Shown piece by piece: positions 35,214-46,490 of a stretch of DNA of 64,000 nucleotides (position 1 is the first letter of the stretch; each line of letters begins with the position of its first letter). The position numbers were made by a program, and so were the translations under genes. The stretch comes from Hemibagrus wyckioides. Its lineage: Eukaryota > Chordata > Actinopteri > Siluriformes > Bagridae. A model generated the notes under the pieces. The model saw nothing but the letters and a program-made list of their open reading frames with translations. It was not told where the DNA came from and searched no databases. The stretch is from positions 12,294,775 through 12,358,774 of the forward strand of contig NC_080732.1 of the NCBI RefSeq assembly GCF_019097595.1, given 5' to 3'.

Positions 35214-35293
35214 TTGGTTTTGGGGCTGCAGATATCGGGACCCCGGAAATCCGCGTGCATAAAGACAGAGCCAATGTGAGGACGCAGCGTCAG
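35214..35293 (+). other. Candidate 5' untranslated exon (or end of a first exon)
   Basis: The right border is a consensus splice donor, CAG|GTGAGT (GT at 35294). Two acceptors are possible on the left: after 'tttctgtggtttctag' (AG at 35212-35213) or after 'ttggggctgcag' (AG at 35230-35231). It could also be the end of a first exon starting in the CpG-rich block upstream. The segment contains CpGs but no start codon with a long frame. It is sequence-pattern evidence only. Confidence 0.3.
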
Positions 35294-35294
35294 G

Positions 35295-37620
35295 TGAGTG
35301 TTTCCCTCTACTACTTCCCACGGGAGTCCGAAATTCTAGTTAATTCTACAGGCGAATTCTGTAGTAAAGACAACTGTAGTCTATAAGAGTACAGGTGTTC
35401 TGCTTTTTTTTTTGCGCAACGCATTTGGCTTGATAGTGCATTTTTGTTAAAACATGCCAAAGATATGTCTAGTGTTTTAAAACTGGGCAGCTTTACAAAT
35501 TTACTTTGCTTCGGGATGAATGTGGAAACACTGGACCATTCCGTAGCTGGAGGGCGCGCAAAGGGCGCGCGGGAGTGAAGTAAACGGAACTGGAGATGTT
35601 GGATGATACATGGTGCACTTGTCCTTCCATTGATTGTTTTGTTTGTAGCTAATTGTCGTGGCAGATGGATAGTCTGTCCATAGGTCTCTGACATAAAATA
35701 TGTCTGGATATAGCTGAAATTTTGAGAGTGATAGTGTTTTCTTGTCTTGTCTGAAGTTTTGGTTGGACGCAAACATTTTTTTGTAAGTGCATTGAGCTGG
35801 ACAGCTATTTTATTCAAACATTCATACTTACCCAAGCATTACCAGAAAGCATTACCTAGGCTAGGCATATTCTCATATAGAAACCAACCATGCTGGTCCT
35901 GTAGCTAAGTTAAGTCCGTGTCCCTAATATTTAGCTGCCAAAAGAATCATTGTGAGACAATAATTAGCAATTAGTATGGGTAAATTGCTGAATGTATTTT
36001 GAAGATTATGGTATTTACAGATTGTGAAACAAGTTGTCTGGCTTATAGTTTAGCCTGTCACTTAACTGAACCTGAAGATGCTATTTTTCTTCTAGACACA
36101 TAAGGCTTATTATTATAAAAGCCACTGAGACTCAAACACACAAACATCATGACTGATGATCCCTCCCGCATCCACTGACAAAATGATGCGGTACTCCGGT
36201 CAGTCAGTAATTAATTAATTGTTCTCTTTTGTCTATTGAGGTCTTTGTAAAGTTCCATCAAAAATGAACTAATACCAAAAGGTACATAGCCTTAGTCAGT
36301 AGGTTATGTAATGGGTAAGAGGCTTCCTCAGACTCTGGTTCTTTGATTTAAATTGACTCAGTCTGTCCTGCACTTTGGGACTCATAAACTAAGCCTTGCT
36401 GTCAGAGGCTCATGCAGTAAGCACTTCTCAGCACCTAGTCTATGGAAAGATTCATACTGTTATACGTTCAAAAGTTTTCAATATTGCAAGTGAGGATAAG
36501 AAGTGTTAAAAACATATAGATGAACATATAGATAGTACCAAAAATGATAACCTACTGCCACCTTAGTAAATTAAATATGTTATAGTTTTAGAAGAATATG
36601 AATAAAACCAATATGTGGGGTTTTTTTTAGTTACTATGTCCCTATGCTATGCTCTTGTGGCAACCTCTATTAACCCTGGGTTTCAGAACTGAACTGAAGT
36701 TAATTTAGCCACATTAAACCACACTCTGCTATCCAAAGTGCAGAAGTATGCTTAATTACCCACAATTAAATGCCTATGCTAACGTGAAAATTACCCTGAT
36801 ATGGAATAATGTGACATGGGCAAGTGGAAAGCAGATTCATATGGAGTAAGTTCTTAGGTCTTGGATGTTGGTTAATGTGGATGACGGATTGCTGTGTCAG
36901 AATCAAAACATGCAGGCTAAACTCTACAACCCTTTCAAAAGCATTGTCATTTTCCCAATATTTTCAACGGCTGTAGAGATATCATCTGAAGTAAAATTAT
37001 GAAACGTGTTTTATTCTAGTATGTTTAGTTGTCCTATACTGAATATAGATGTTTTAGATGTTGATTCCGCAGTTTTACATACATGTGTGTCTTTAGTTTA
37101 GTCTGTCACAAAAAAAAAAACTACACAAGTAGACTGTAAATCAGATATAGCTCTGTATGACATTGATTATGTGAAACTAATTCCTTGTTCTGCTGTGTAG
37201 TTCTGTCCTGGTGTAAATAGAATCACCCAATTCCAGGCCTCTTGTGTGAAATCAGGGATTTCAACAGTCCCCATAATGACCATAGGTTTTGCTGAAATTT
37301 AACCTTTGACAAGTGTTTATGCTATTCCAATAGGCCTTCCCTGTAAGATATATCATAGGTTGGATTATCATCAGTCTTGAGTTTCACAGAGCAATGGAAA
37401 AAATATATTTTGAAAATTGAAAATTAGTTTCTACTAGAATATAAGCTCAAAATTCACTGTAAAGCATGCTATTTTTCATTCTACTAAATCTACACGCTTG
37501 ACAATTTTAATCATAATGATGAGCATACTTTATTCTGGTGTAAGAGTCCAACTTGGACAAGACTAGTCAGTTAGAGATAATTGTAAACAGTGGTAGTAAT
37601 AACACCAGGCCCAACAGTGA
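35295..37620. other. Mostly AT-rich non-coding stretch
   Basis: The best CNE-like part is 36125-36260 ('cccgcatccactgacaaaat', 'gtcagtcagtaattaattaa'). The 174-residue minus frame at 35311-35835 has no recognised domain. The rest is AT-rich with no recognised feature. Confidence 0.35.
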
Positions 37621-37624
37621 TAAC

Positions 37625-37865
37625 AATTAGATTTGATTTCATTTGAGGATGCCTCCACAGCTGCTACCCCTGCCCCCTTTAGTGCCCCTAACCCCTCTTA
37701 GAGACCACGCTACCCCCCACCCCAAGGGGCCCGTCTCCCCCTCAGATTAAAGTGGGTGTGTTAATTCGGTGGTGTAGCGATCGAAGAGCTCTGGCAACAA
37801 TGGGAAATGGGCTATTGATCAGACCTGCTCAGATTAAGACCGGGGAGTGGAGCTCTTTCTCGCTC
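37625..37865. promoter_or_regulatory. Candidate CNE
   Basis: The segment 37742-37850 is complex, with 'gttaattcggtggtgtagcg', 'atcgaagagctctggcaaca' and 'tgggctattgatcagacctg'. A C-rich part precedes it and pyrimidine-rich sequence follows. Confidence 0.45.
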
Positions 37866-39400
37866 CCTTTACCTCTCCTTTCCTCTCCATTTCCCACTAC
37901 TCTCTTTGGTCCCTTGCCCTCTCACTGCTCGTTCTTCCTCACTGTGTCCTTCTATATATCTGTCTATCCATCTCTCTCTCTCTCTGCTTTCTTCTTTATT
38001 TGAAACTCTGTTTCTGTTTATCTCTTCTTTACTCCTTTTTTTTTTTCTTTACTCCAATTTTTGTTTTGTTTTTCCCACCTCCGAGTGTTGCTTTCTTGGT
38101 CCATATTGGCCTGTTATTATAAAATAGCATGATTGATTTTATACTTCTGCACATTTAAGGAGAATATGAATGACTGACCTGACATGAAATCTGAATATAG
38201 GAAACACAGCTCACGTTAAGGTGATGGAACTGTGTCATTATTGAAAAATCTGAAGCAATATCGTTTAATAAGAAAACATTAAAAATCCTTATATGCTTAT
38301 TAATTGGTTCAGTTTGTAATGATGGAGACGCATAACCTTCTGCTTCCCATGTATTTGTGGTATCAGCAATTGCCACAGTTGTCTCTAATGAAAAAGACCA
38401 ATTGCAATTCCTAAGTCAACTTACCTGTCTCTACATTGTCCAAAAGTCATATCAGGCTGATAAAAGACCTTAAGAGTTGATTGCCACTCTTTGGCATGAA
38501 ATGGTAATATACATATTTTTAAACAGACTGAATGGTCTGTCAGTTTGAAAAGACTGACCATTCTGTAAAACCACTGAGACAGTATATACCAGGACTGTAT
38601 GTATTTCTACTGTGAGTGGCTCTGTCCCTTGCAGTAGTTTTGAATGTTTTTCATTCTTTCTGGATATCATCCTGTCTTGCTGCTGCTATGAGTCCTAACA
38701 CCTCCAAACACAAGTGAATTCCACAGGTTTAACTAATGGATTATTAAGTAGCTGATTGCGGATCAATTAAGTACTTAAAGTTTGTTAGGCAGAGTCAATG
38801 CCTGTGAGAGCTTGCCGAGGTGGTCGGATTCTCATCTCTGAGATTTAAAACCTTGCAGGTTTACTGCCTGTGAGGTTGCATATGGCAAAACCCCAGGACT
38901 GAATGAACATGTATATTGAATTGCACTCAGAAGAACATAAAAAAAAATATATTGTCACAAAGCAGCTTTGCAAAATGAGCAAACTCGTGTTATTTCGCTG
39001 TATAGTGTGTTCTGTACTGGATTTGATTCAAGCAGTTTTTGAACTGCAAGATTGCACTCGCTTGCACTGCTTGATGTGTGTAAGGTTGCAACATTAGTAT
39101 TTTATTATTGATGGACATTGTAACATGTAATTCAGCGACATATCGAGTTGTTTGGGGACTTAATTTTAAATTATTCCAAAAATGATTCTTAAACATTTTA
39201 TTTATTGCAGTGCACATGCTACTGTGGGTCTTTGTCTTGCACATCTGTACCTGAAGAATTCCACTGCACTTACTGCAAAAGAAAATCATGAGACTAAGTT
39301 AATAGATATGGAGAGAGTTATAAAAACCAAAGAACGGCACTGGGAATGGTTGAAGAGAAGAAGAAGAAGAGATGGTTTAAATGAGAAAAAAAAACTGTGT
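37866..39400. other. Non-coding stretch, pyrimidine-rich at left
   Basis: 37866-38100 is C/T-rich and its frames are artefacts. The rest is AT-rich with no recognised gene. A possible short minus-strand repeat remnant lies near 38955-38975. Confidence 0.35.
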
Positions 39401-39560
39401 TCTTGTGTGTGTGTGTGCGTGCATGTGTGTCAGTGATTGAGTGTGTGAATGTGTGTATGTATGTATGTGTGTGTGTGTCTGTGTGTGAATGTGTGTATGC
39501 GTGTGTGTCAGTGAGTGAGTGTTTGAATGTGTGTATGTATGTATGTGTGTGTGTGTATCC
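39401..39560. repeat. GT-rich tandem repeat (TGTG/TATG/AATG mix)
   Basis: A long, impure GT-type array includes a longer internal repeat: 'gtgtgaatgtgtgtatg' and related words recur at about 39445, 39484 and 39522, so it is also a higher-order repeat. Frames through it on both strands are artefacts. Confidence 0.9.
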
Positions 39561-39676
39561 AAACAGAAATTGCTTTATTTATAGAGAAGCACTTTACATT
39601 GTCAGGTCCTGACAGCATAACTTACGCCTGTTTATTCTGGGTTTTTCTACATAATTAGGACACTTTGGTCCTGACA

Positions 39677-39677
<1 letters not shown>

Positions 39678-39710
<33 letters not shown>
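39678..39710. repeat. (CA)n microsatellite
   Basis: Uninterrupted CA run, on the same strand as the array at 39848-39874. Confidence 0.95.
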
Positions 39711-39712
<2 letters not shown>

Positions 39713-39847
39713 AGTAACCTCATATTCGAGACGGAGGAGCGGAAACGGGTCGAATCCTACTTCAAATTCTCTTTCCTCTCGGCTTGTCGACCGGGGAAAA
39801 CAAACCGACCTGCGGCTCAGCGAATAGGGATTTACTAATTAACTGCT
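39711..39847. promoter_or_regulatory. Candidate CNE bracketed by two CA arrays
   Basis: About 137 bases of complex, CpG-rich sequence ('attcgagacggaggagcgga', 'cgaccggggaaaacaaaccg', 'gggatttactaattaactgc') lie exactly between two (CA)n arrays. Confidence 0.45.
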
Positions 39848-39874
39848 AACACACACACACACACACACACACAC
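39848..39874. repeat. (CA)n microsatellite
   Basis: Uninterrupted CA run. Confidence 0.93.
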
Positions 39875-39949
39875 GCAAACAGAGCGTGGGGGTGGTGTTG
39901 TGGGCTTCACACCTCCCCTACGCCCTTCTTCTCACTCTCTCACACACTC

Positions 39950-40067
39950 CATGGTCCACGAGCTGCTTACCGGCTTCTAGCGCCCTGGAACCACAGGCAA
40001 AGATTCACACACCGTTCACATTGTAAGCGACTGGAGAGCACGAAACTACTGATCAGAAGAAGTGGAG
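39950..40067 (+). other. Candidate 5' untranslated first exon
   Basis: Moderately GC-rich sequence ends at a donor-like junction, GTGGAG|GTATGT (GT at 40068). No acceptor is obvious on the left, so a first exon fits better than an internal one. 'aatcctacttc' and CpG-rich sequence upstream (39711-39847) could be promoter. Another GTAAGC-type donor lies at 40023. No long frame is present. Confidence 0.25.
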
Positions 40068-40279
40068 GTATGTCAGAGAATACACAGCATTGTTGTTTGG
40101 AAAGCTTGGAGATCGGAGGGTTGTGTTTTTTTTTTGTTTTGTTTTTTTTTTTTCGGAAGTTGTGTCGGAGGCAGTTTTATTTAGAATGCATCTCGTGATA
40201 CACTGGACAACGATGATGACAAGAATTATGACGATCATAATGATAACGATGTTTATTATTATTACTATTACTATAATTA

Positions 40280-40315
40280 TTGTTGTTGTTGTTGTTGTTG
40301 CTGCTGCTGCTGCAG
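40280..40315. repeat. (TTG)n(CTG)n trinucleotide repeat
   Basis: Seven TTG units pass into five CTG units. Frames that read poly-Val/Ala across it look coding but fall in low-complexity sequence next to long T-runs. Confidence 0.93.
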
Positions 40316-40975
40316 TTGGAAGTTGCACCGGATCTGTGGAGTTTATAGAATATTGTGAACTAAAAAAGAAATGGCAGCAATCCAAATTTTTTTACTTGGA
40401 TTTTTTTTTTTTTTTTTTTTTTCACATTAGTTCAGTTTGAACCCGGATTTGGCCATTAAGTGGCTTGGTTTGCTAAGGATGTACTCTGAGCCCTCACCTC
40501 CAGACCACACTATCAAACAGTCAATTAGGCAGTCACCCATACGGTAACGAGAGACGTTTAATGAGCTGCAGACGCGCGCGCGCTCGATCTCTCTTTATCT
40601 ACTCATTTGCCTTTGTCATTTTTTCCTGCGTTCTTGGAAGACGGGTAGTCCAGCCATACAATAATATCTATCGGAGGTTATATTTTTTTAATTCAAAATC
40701 AGCTGTGAGAATGTGCGACTTCTATTTGTTATTCTTTTTTTTTTATTATTATAATATTCTTATTATTATGAATATGAATAAAAATAATATTTAATATATT
40801 CTTCGTGTTATTTGAAATAACAGCAAATGTAAAAGATTACACACAAGATACAGAGCCTACTTTTCTATTCAGAACCGTGTCTCAAATCCCAGTGATCGCA
40901 TTACACAATATTTCTAAAGTTATAACAATGAACAAATAACGTTTTTTGATGTGTTGTTGTATATATGCACAAGTC

Positions 40976-41009
40976 AAAAAAAAAAAAATATATATATATA
41001 TATATATAT
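40976..41009. repeat. (A)n(TA)n repeat
   Basis: A-run followed by a TA run. Confidence 0.9.
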
Positions 41010-41524
41010 TAATTTACGCACTGGAGTGCCATATACATATCCAATTTTTTTTACAGTGATATTCTGACAATAATTGTTTTTTTTAAATTAAAAAACAAGT
41101 TCGGTATGCAATACTGATTCTTCTCAGTAAGTTGTACAGGTTTGGTTATTTGAGCACTTTCTGCAAACTTTGATGAATGATTACAGCGACTGTAATTACA
41201 GGGCTCTATTATCAACACACGGGTTTTTGGATAAAATAAATATATTTTAAAAATTGCAGAAATAATAAAAGGATAAATACATCAAAATAAAGTCATAGAC
41301 TAAATAGCTTGGGGTACTTGTTGAACTGCCTACCATGACAGTGGCAATTGCCACCTGTTTCGATATTCCTATATTCAATTTTTCACGGCGGCTTAGAAAA
41401 CAGATAATCAGCAGCACCGCTATTCAGTTTTGTAAAGAAAAAAATAAGATACACATGGTGCATATATTTATTGCTTTAGAGATATAGTTGAAATAATGAT
41501 TTTACTTTGAAGTTTTCTATAAAA

Positions 41525-41865
41525 CTTTATAAGTTAATTCCGGACGCAATTCTCAGAGCCTACAATGATCCACTGTGGAGAGTTTATTTGCGGGCGCGAT
41601 CCGAGTGCAATAATTGAATATAGGAACAAATCTGATCGGAACCCTGGCATGTTCCTCTTTATTTGCTTGTTTTCACATATCGTTAGACTCTTATTGACTA
41701 CTGGCTACCTAGTCTAGGGTTGTAGGGGTTGCACAGAAAACCAGTTAATTCTATTACACAAAATGCGTCCATGACACCGCGGCTCTCCGCGTCTCCCTTT
41801 CTGTCAATATTTGGCGGAAATGTTTCCGACATTAAGTGGCACTTGGGAAAATCTCTACTGTCCAC
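41525..41865. promoter_or_regulatory. Strong candidate CNE
   Basis: Complex, CpG-retaining sequence in very AT-rich surroundings. It includes 'ttccggacgcaattctcaga' (41538-41557), 'tttgcgggcgcgatccgagt' near 41587, 'ctgtcaatatttggcggaaa' (41801-41820) and 'cattaagtggcacttgggaa' (41831-41850). The last contains an NKX2-type AAGTGG core. Stops break the frames. Confidence 0.5.
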
Positions 41866-41930
41866 GTCACTCAACCCTCTTCATCATATCTTCTCACTCC
41901 TCTTCCACTTCCCAAACTTTTACCACTTAC

Positions 41931-41972
<42 letters not shown>
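41931..41972. repeat. (AAT)n microsatellite
   Basis: About 14 units. Confidence 0.95.
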
Positions 41973-42474
41973 TTGAATTAATATTTTAAAAATATTAATT
42001 CATAAATATTAATAAAAATATTGAAGTATTGAATGAAGACTAAATGCTAATAGTCTGTAAAATCCCAAGAAATAAAAATAAAAAATAATAATCAAAATTA
42101 TTTGAACTATTTCTTAATTTCCAGGATACCAATTATCCATAGTGAACATTCAAAACAACAACAAAAAAATAATTTATATCGAAATTACCCGGGATTATGG
42201 CAAATGGAGAAGTTTTCTGTTCAGCAGTTTTCAGTTATTTAATCTGCCCTTAAGCATCACTACTTTGTGTATTCTGCTGTGCTGCATGTATGTGTTGAAA
42301 TCTGTAGTTTGTGTTATATTTATGTAACAGACCTAAAAGCTATACATTTTCCGGGGTCGCTTTTCTGAAAAGTTCGCAACCTTAAGTAAATTAACGCATA
42401 ACCTGAGCCATTTTCTAAGAGCTACTTGCGTGTTGTTTTAACTTAATAAAAAAAAGGTAGACCGCTATTTTAGG

Positions 42475-42476
<2 letters not shown>

Positions 42477-42531
<55 letters not shown>
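42477..42531. repeat. (AAT)n microsatellite
   Basis: About 18 units. Confidence 0.96.
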
Positions 42532-42689
42532 CCATACAGATCCATTTGTTAATTTTACAATAATAACAAAAAATAATCAACTGGCCGGTTTGTAGCTGAT
42601 CGGCCACATTATAACTACCTAACTATCTAACTAATTAAGCTAGCATGTTTATCATTTAAATAAAATATAAATTAATACAGATGTTGATG

Positions 42690-43182
42690 ATTATAAATGT
42701 ATACGAAGTCAGTAGAGCCGTCTGTCTTAATACAAATGTTGCGATCAAATAAACCCTCAGAGAATTGAAAGAATTGGGACTTGGAAGTGGATGTCTCCGA
42801 CTTTACAATGGATTTCCTTGCCCCATACCTATTTGTGACTACCAGTTGCTCATCCACAGTCCACAGCTGAGGAGCATTTTTCTCCTGAGGACTAATAGCA
42901 TGGTGAAAAGTGCAGTATGCTTACAGAGAATTTGATACGGAGAGCTAGTCAAGACAGAAAGCCTTAGGAAAACACTAGAGAGGAGAAAACTGACACTTCT
43001 CCCCAGTATAGATAGCCAAGAGGGCGAAATGGATGAGCAGAACAGGAGACTGAAGGGATCGACACCAAAGAGTACTGATAGACTAGTTATAAGAATAATG
43101 GTTAGTTCTGGCTTTCATTGTTCTTGAAATCTTGTTATTGCTTTTGTTAATAAACGTCATCATAGGTGAACAAAAAAAAAAA
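42690..43182 (+). other. Unassigned segment ending in AATAAA plus A-run
   Basis: The stretch is more complex than its surroundings and ends with AATAAA at 43149-43154 and an 11-base A-run at 43172-43182, with the spacing of a polyadenylated 3' end. It could be a retrocopy or retrotransposon end. I recognise no coding content. Confidence 0.2.
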
Positions 43183-43582
43183 GACTAACTGACCAGTTTC
43201 ACAGAAGCAACATATGTGTAAAATTTTCCTCATAGCTCTTCTTTCTCTGTTGAAACTTTCTTACTGAAATGAGCTCTTTTTTTTCCATTAGCACCTGCTT
43301 GCTTTTGTTTTGTGGAAATCATTGCATGTTGGCGTGAGCATGCTTTTTTTTCCCCTCAGCCTGACATGCTGTCATGAGATTTAGGAAGCAAAATGAAAGT
43401 CTACTCCTTACCGTAAACGTGATGTCTGTTGTTTTATGATTACATCCATCGCCTGCAATTAAAAAAAAAAATGTTTTAATCGGCTTGAAAAAAAAAAAAA
43501 AAAAAATCTGAAGAATTTACCTTGGGCTCACGATTTATTATTTTTTGTTTTAGCTTGCGAAAAATAGCTATACGAAATTTAT

Positions 43583-43583
43583 A

Positions 43584-43614
<31 letters not shown>

Positions 43615-43616
43615 AT
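43583..43616. repeat. (AAAT)n microsatellite
   Basis: About eight units. Confidence 0.93.
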
Positions 43617-43639
43617 CTTTTGTACGCACTACAAAATTA

Positions 43640-43945
43640 AACCAAGTGCAAGTGCGCATGGGGACATAAATATGCATTTATGTAAGCTGTGTTTTTTGTT
43701 GTTTTTGTATTTATGAATGCATCTGTTCATGATTCGATATGAGCTATGTTGTTGAGAAATTTGTTCATCCCTTTAAAAACAACTAATAGAGTTATTATGA
43801 AAAAGCGGCTTCTCCTGGGGTGTGGACTTGTTGCATCGTTATGCAGTGATTGTGGAAGGGCGAATGTCTAAGTCTAATTTCTTAGATTGTTTGTCTCACG
43901 CGGAGTAAAGATATGACTATGTCATTTGTTTGTTTGTATTTCCAT
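43640..43945. promoter_or_regulatory. Possible regulatory stretch upstream of the candidate exon
   Basis: Complex sequence ('gcatcgttatgcagtgattg' near 43833, 'ctcacgcggagtaaagatat' near 43896) runs up to the acceptor at 43949. Intronic flanks of conserved exons often look like this. Confidence 0.3.
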
Positions 43946-43950
43946 TATAG

Positions 43951-44089
43951 TCTACGCTTCGTGCTGCGCGAGACGGAACTTCTTTTGCAATTCCATCGAG
44001 TCTACTGACGTCCATCGAGTCTCAGCCCGGTTCAGGAAGAGCTCGCGGTTCGGGCTTCGGCCCGCTGTTTCCTTCCCGGGGGAGTTACG
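43951..44089 (+). other. Candidate internal 5' untranslated exon, CpG-rich
   Basis: The left border is an acceptor with a T-rich tract ('tgtatttccattatag', AG at 43949-43950). The right border is a strong donor, TTACG|GTAAGA (GT at 44090-44091). The 139 bases hold about 16 CpGs, far above the AT-rich flanks, which suggests a leader exon or a CpG-type promoter. A 12-base direct repeat, 'tccatcgagtct', lies at 43992-44003 and 44011-44022, with a CRE-like TGACGTCC between the copies. No ATG occurs inside, so it would be untranslated. It is the best exon candidate in the window. Confidence 0.45.
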
Positions 44090-44793
44090 GTAAGAAACTC
44101 TGACTCACTCTACACATAAGTCTTATCACGGAATATTTAGATTTATAATTATAATTTGCTCAGTTTATCTTGGACTTGCACGGAAAATGTTTCAGGTTAT
44201 TAAATATATATTATTTTGTTATTTTTTGTGCATTCATATAAATCCACAAATTTTGTCTGTGGCTTGCACAGTGCTTTAATTTACAAATTAACTTACAATT
44301 AAATTCACACAATATATATATATAAAACTAATTACAGAAGCAGAAAAAATGGGTGTATGAATGTTAGGTGTGTAAAAGGCAGTGGATTTATAATTAAGGA
44401 ACTCCAGTGTAGAATTATGTAGAATTATGCTTTCTTTCTTTCTGTCTTTCTTTCATGAACATTTGAAGCAGTTCTTCTGACCTGGTGGTGAAAAAGTAGT
44501 TACTGTCAGACCAGCAAACATAGATATATTCACAATTTCAGCCATTCAAATGTGGGTTATTTGAGTGATCAATGCTCCAGATATGTATTCTGAATGATTA
44601 ATGATCATTGATGTTAGCCCTAGTACGCTCTCAGTCAGGCCCGTAACCAGGATCAAAATTTTTTTGTTTTGATCGAGTTTCGCACTGCGGAAAACACGAC
44701 TCATTTCATTGTTTATCTATCAGAATGCAAGAGTAGTACACCAGTTACTAATTTCTGATCTCTTCTGTTATGCTTCCATTCTTACGTAAACTA

Positions 44794-45124
44794 CAGAGTG
44801 TCCCAAACGTCTCCATACATTGGGGAAATTAAGACTTTTTAGCAAAATGTTTTTTTATCTTGGTAAAAATTTATTTTTACCAAGCATCCTTTACTTGATT
44901 AACATTTCTTTGTAAACACACACAGAGTTGTCTCTCCCACTCCTGATGAACTTGTGTTAACAAATCGGATCTTTTGTTTCCTAGTGTACCATGGCTTTCT
45001 TTTGTCAAAGGCATTCTTCAAGGATATATAAAAAAAAAAAAAAAAAAAAAGGAAGAAAAATTTTGGAAGATAGTTTGCTAAAGTGTTCATTTTCCCAGTG
45101 TGTTGAGACGTTTGGGACTTTGTG
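44794..45124. mobile_element. MITE with about 30-bp inverted termini, mariner-like
   Basis: The left end 'cagagtgtcccaaacgtctc' and the right end 'gagacgtttgggactttgtg' are inverted copies with few mismatches. The similarity goes on inward ('attgggga' left, 'tttcccagt' right), and the termini resemble Tc1/mariner superfamily ends. The 331-bp interior holds no intact frame and has a 20-base A-run at about 45030-45049. It is non-autonomous. Confidence 0.7.
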
Positions 45125-45585
45125 TTATTAGACTATATAACAGTAAAGAGTTAAGTATTTCTGGTCTACAGTTATCCCTCGTTCACTTTCACCGTGTGTG
45201 GGCTTGCCCTGCTTTTCTCTCTTGCTTCTTATCGCTAATTACTGAAAAAGTACACATTAAAAATATCACAGAGCGAGCTGACGGTTATACCATATGGATT
45301 CACATAACCTGAGTGAATATATCACAGCTATGACTTAAACAGATATAGGTAGATTGTAGCCTATTATATCATAATAATAGTTTGCAGTATAGTGTTTCTT
45401 GAGAGGTCATTAAGTCGAAAGTCTAAAAAGAGTTTTTCTTAGCTGCTCTGAGGTCAGTTGAGGACCAGCTATCAGTGCTGATTGGGTTGTATTGGAATGC
45501 AAGTACACTACATTTTGCCAGCACATTATCAGGATATGACAAATCCCATACTGAATTTGACTGAGTATGGGCTCTGAGGACAGTA

Positions 45586-45617
45586 AAAAATAAATAAATA
45601 AATAAATAAATAAATAA
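45586..45617. repeat. (AAAT)n microsatellite
   Basis: About eight units. Confidence 0.93.
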
Positions 45618-45825
45618 CCTAAGTATTCTTAAACTACCAAGGTTCAGATCAGTCAAGCACACTCTGTGGAACAGCAGTGCTGCAGTAATTATGGACTAAT
45701 AAAGCATCAACAAAACATTTACTCCACCAGTCACATACTCCTTTCTCAGTTTCATCCTTATTTTCTTTTACACTCTGTTTTGTTTCTGCACAGTTAATAA
45801 AGTACAAAACTAGACACAGTTAGTA

Positions 45826-45852
45826 TACACACACACACACACACACACACAC
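45826..45852. repeat. (CA)n microsatellite
   Basis: Uninterrupted CA run. Confidence 0.93.
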
Positions 45853-45869
45853 CCCTATTCATATACACC

Positions 45870-45990
45870 TATCTCCTGATCTAGCTTGTTGGCCATGTGG
45901 AGAGTAGCTGGGAGACATCAAGTAAGGAAAGGTCAGTTGATCGATGGGGACCAATTTGACAAATCCCTGTGACTCCGTAGAGGAGGAGTA
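45870..45990. promoter_or_regulatory. Possible CNE
   Basis: Complex sequence ('gatctagcttgttggccatg', 'cagttgatcgatggggacca') next to a CA array. The call is weak and by appearance. Confidence 0.3.
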
Positions 45991-46157
45991 GAAGAGAGAT
46001 GTTACACATGAGATATGGAGATTTGGAGATGCAGAGAAAATAGAGATTTGGAGAAAACAGAGATGTGAAATGACAGCTTAGGACAAAGGCTTCTCAGATT
46101 TTAGAGGCTTTTTGTATTAGAATATACTTAACAATATTTCAATATTGTACATTTGGG

Positions 46158-46158
<1 letters not shown>

Positions 46159-46207
<49 letters not shown>
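46159..46207. repeat. (ATT)n microsatellite
   Basis: About 16 units. Confidence 0.95.
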
Positions 46208-46210
<3 letters not shown>

Positions 46211-46447
46211 CACACATACATCAGCAACAACAGTTGGCCACTCTTTAGTAATGTCAAGGAACATGCAATACGCAGTTGTGATACTTGCTTATAGGGACTT
46301 TATTTGTAAATTTTAATCTTACATTTTATTTCTTTTTCATTTTTTATTTCATTAAAAAAACATTTAATGGGGAACTGAAAATATTTCAATGCTTATTTTA
46401 ATAGGCCCTATGTAGAACACTATAAGTTTGTTTCATATAATAAAAAC

Positions 46448-46490
46448 AAAAGGTTAGTAAAAACCTTATCAAAAGGTTAGTAAAAACCTA
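46448..46490. repeat. Local tandem duplication
   Basis: The phrase 'caaaaggttagtaaaaacct' occurs twice in a row with one short joint. Confidence 0.85.

Noticed and set aside
35311..35835. 174-residue minus frame
   Set aside because: No domain and no splice or start context. It lies just after the candidate donor at 35293 on the other strand, so it is probably chance.
40090..40440. 116-residue plus frame with poly-Val/Ala/Ile that looks like a membrane protein
   Set aside because: The apparent hydrophobic run comes from TTG/CTG and ATT/ATA repeats and the ends from T-runs. No domain and no splice logic.
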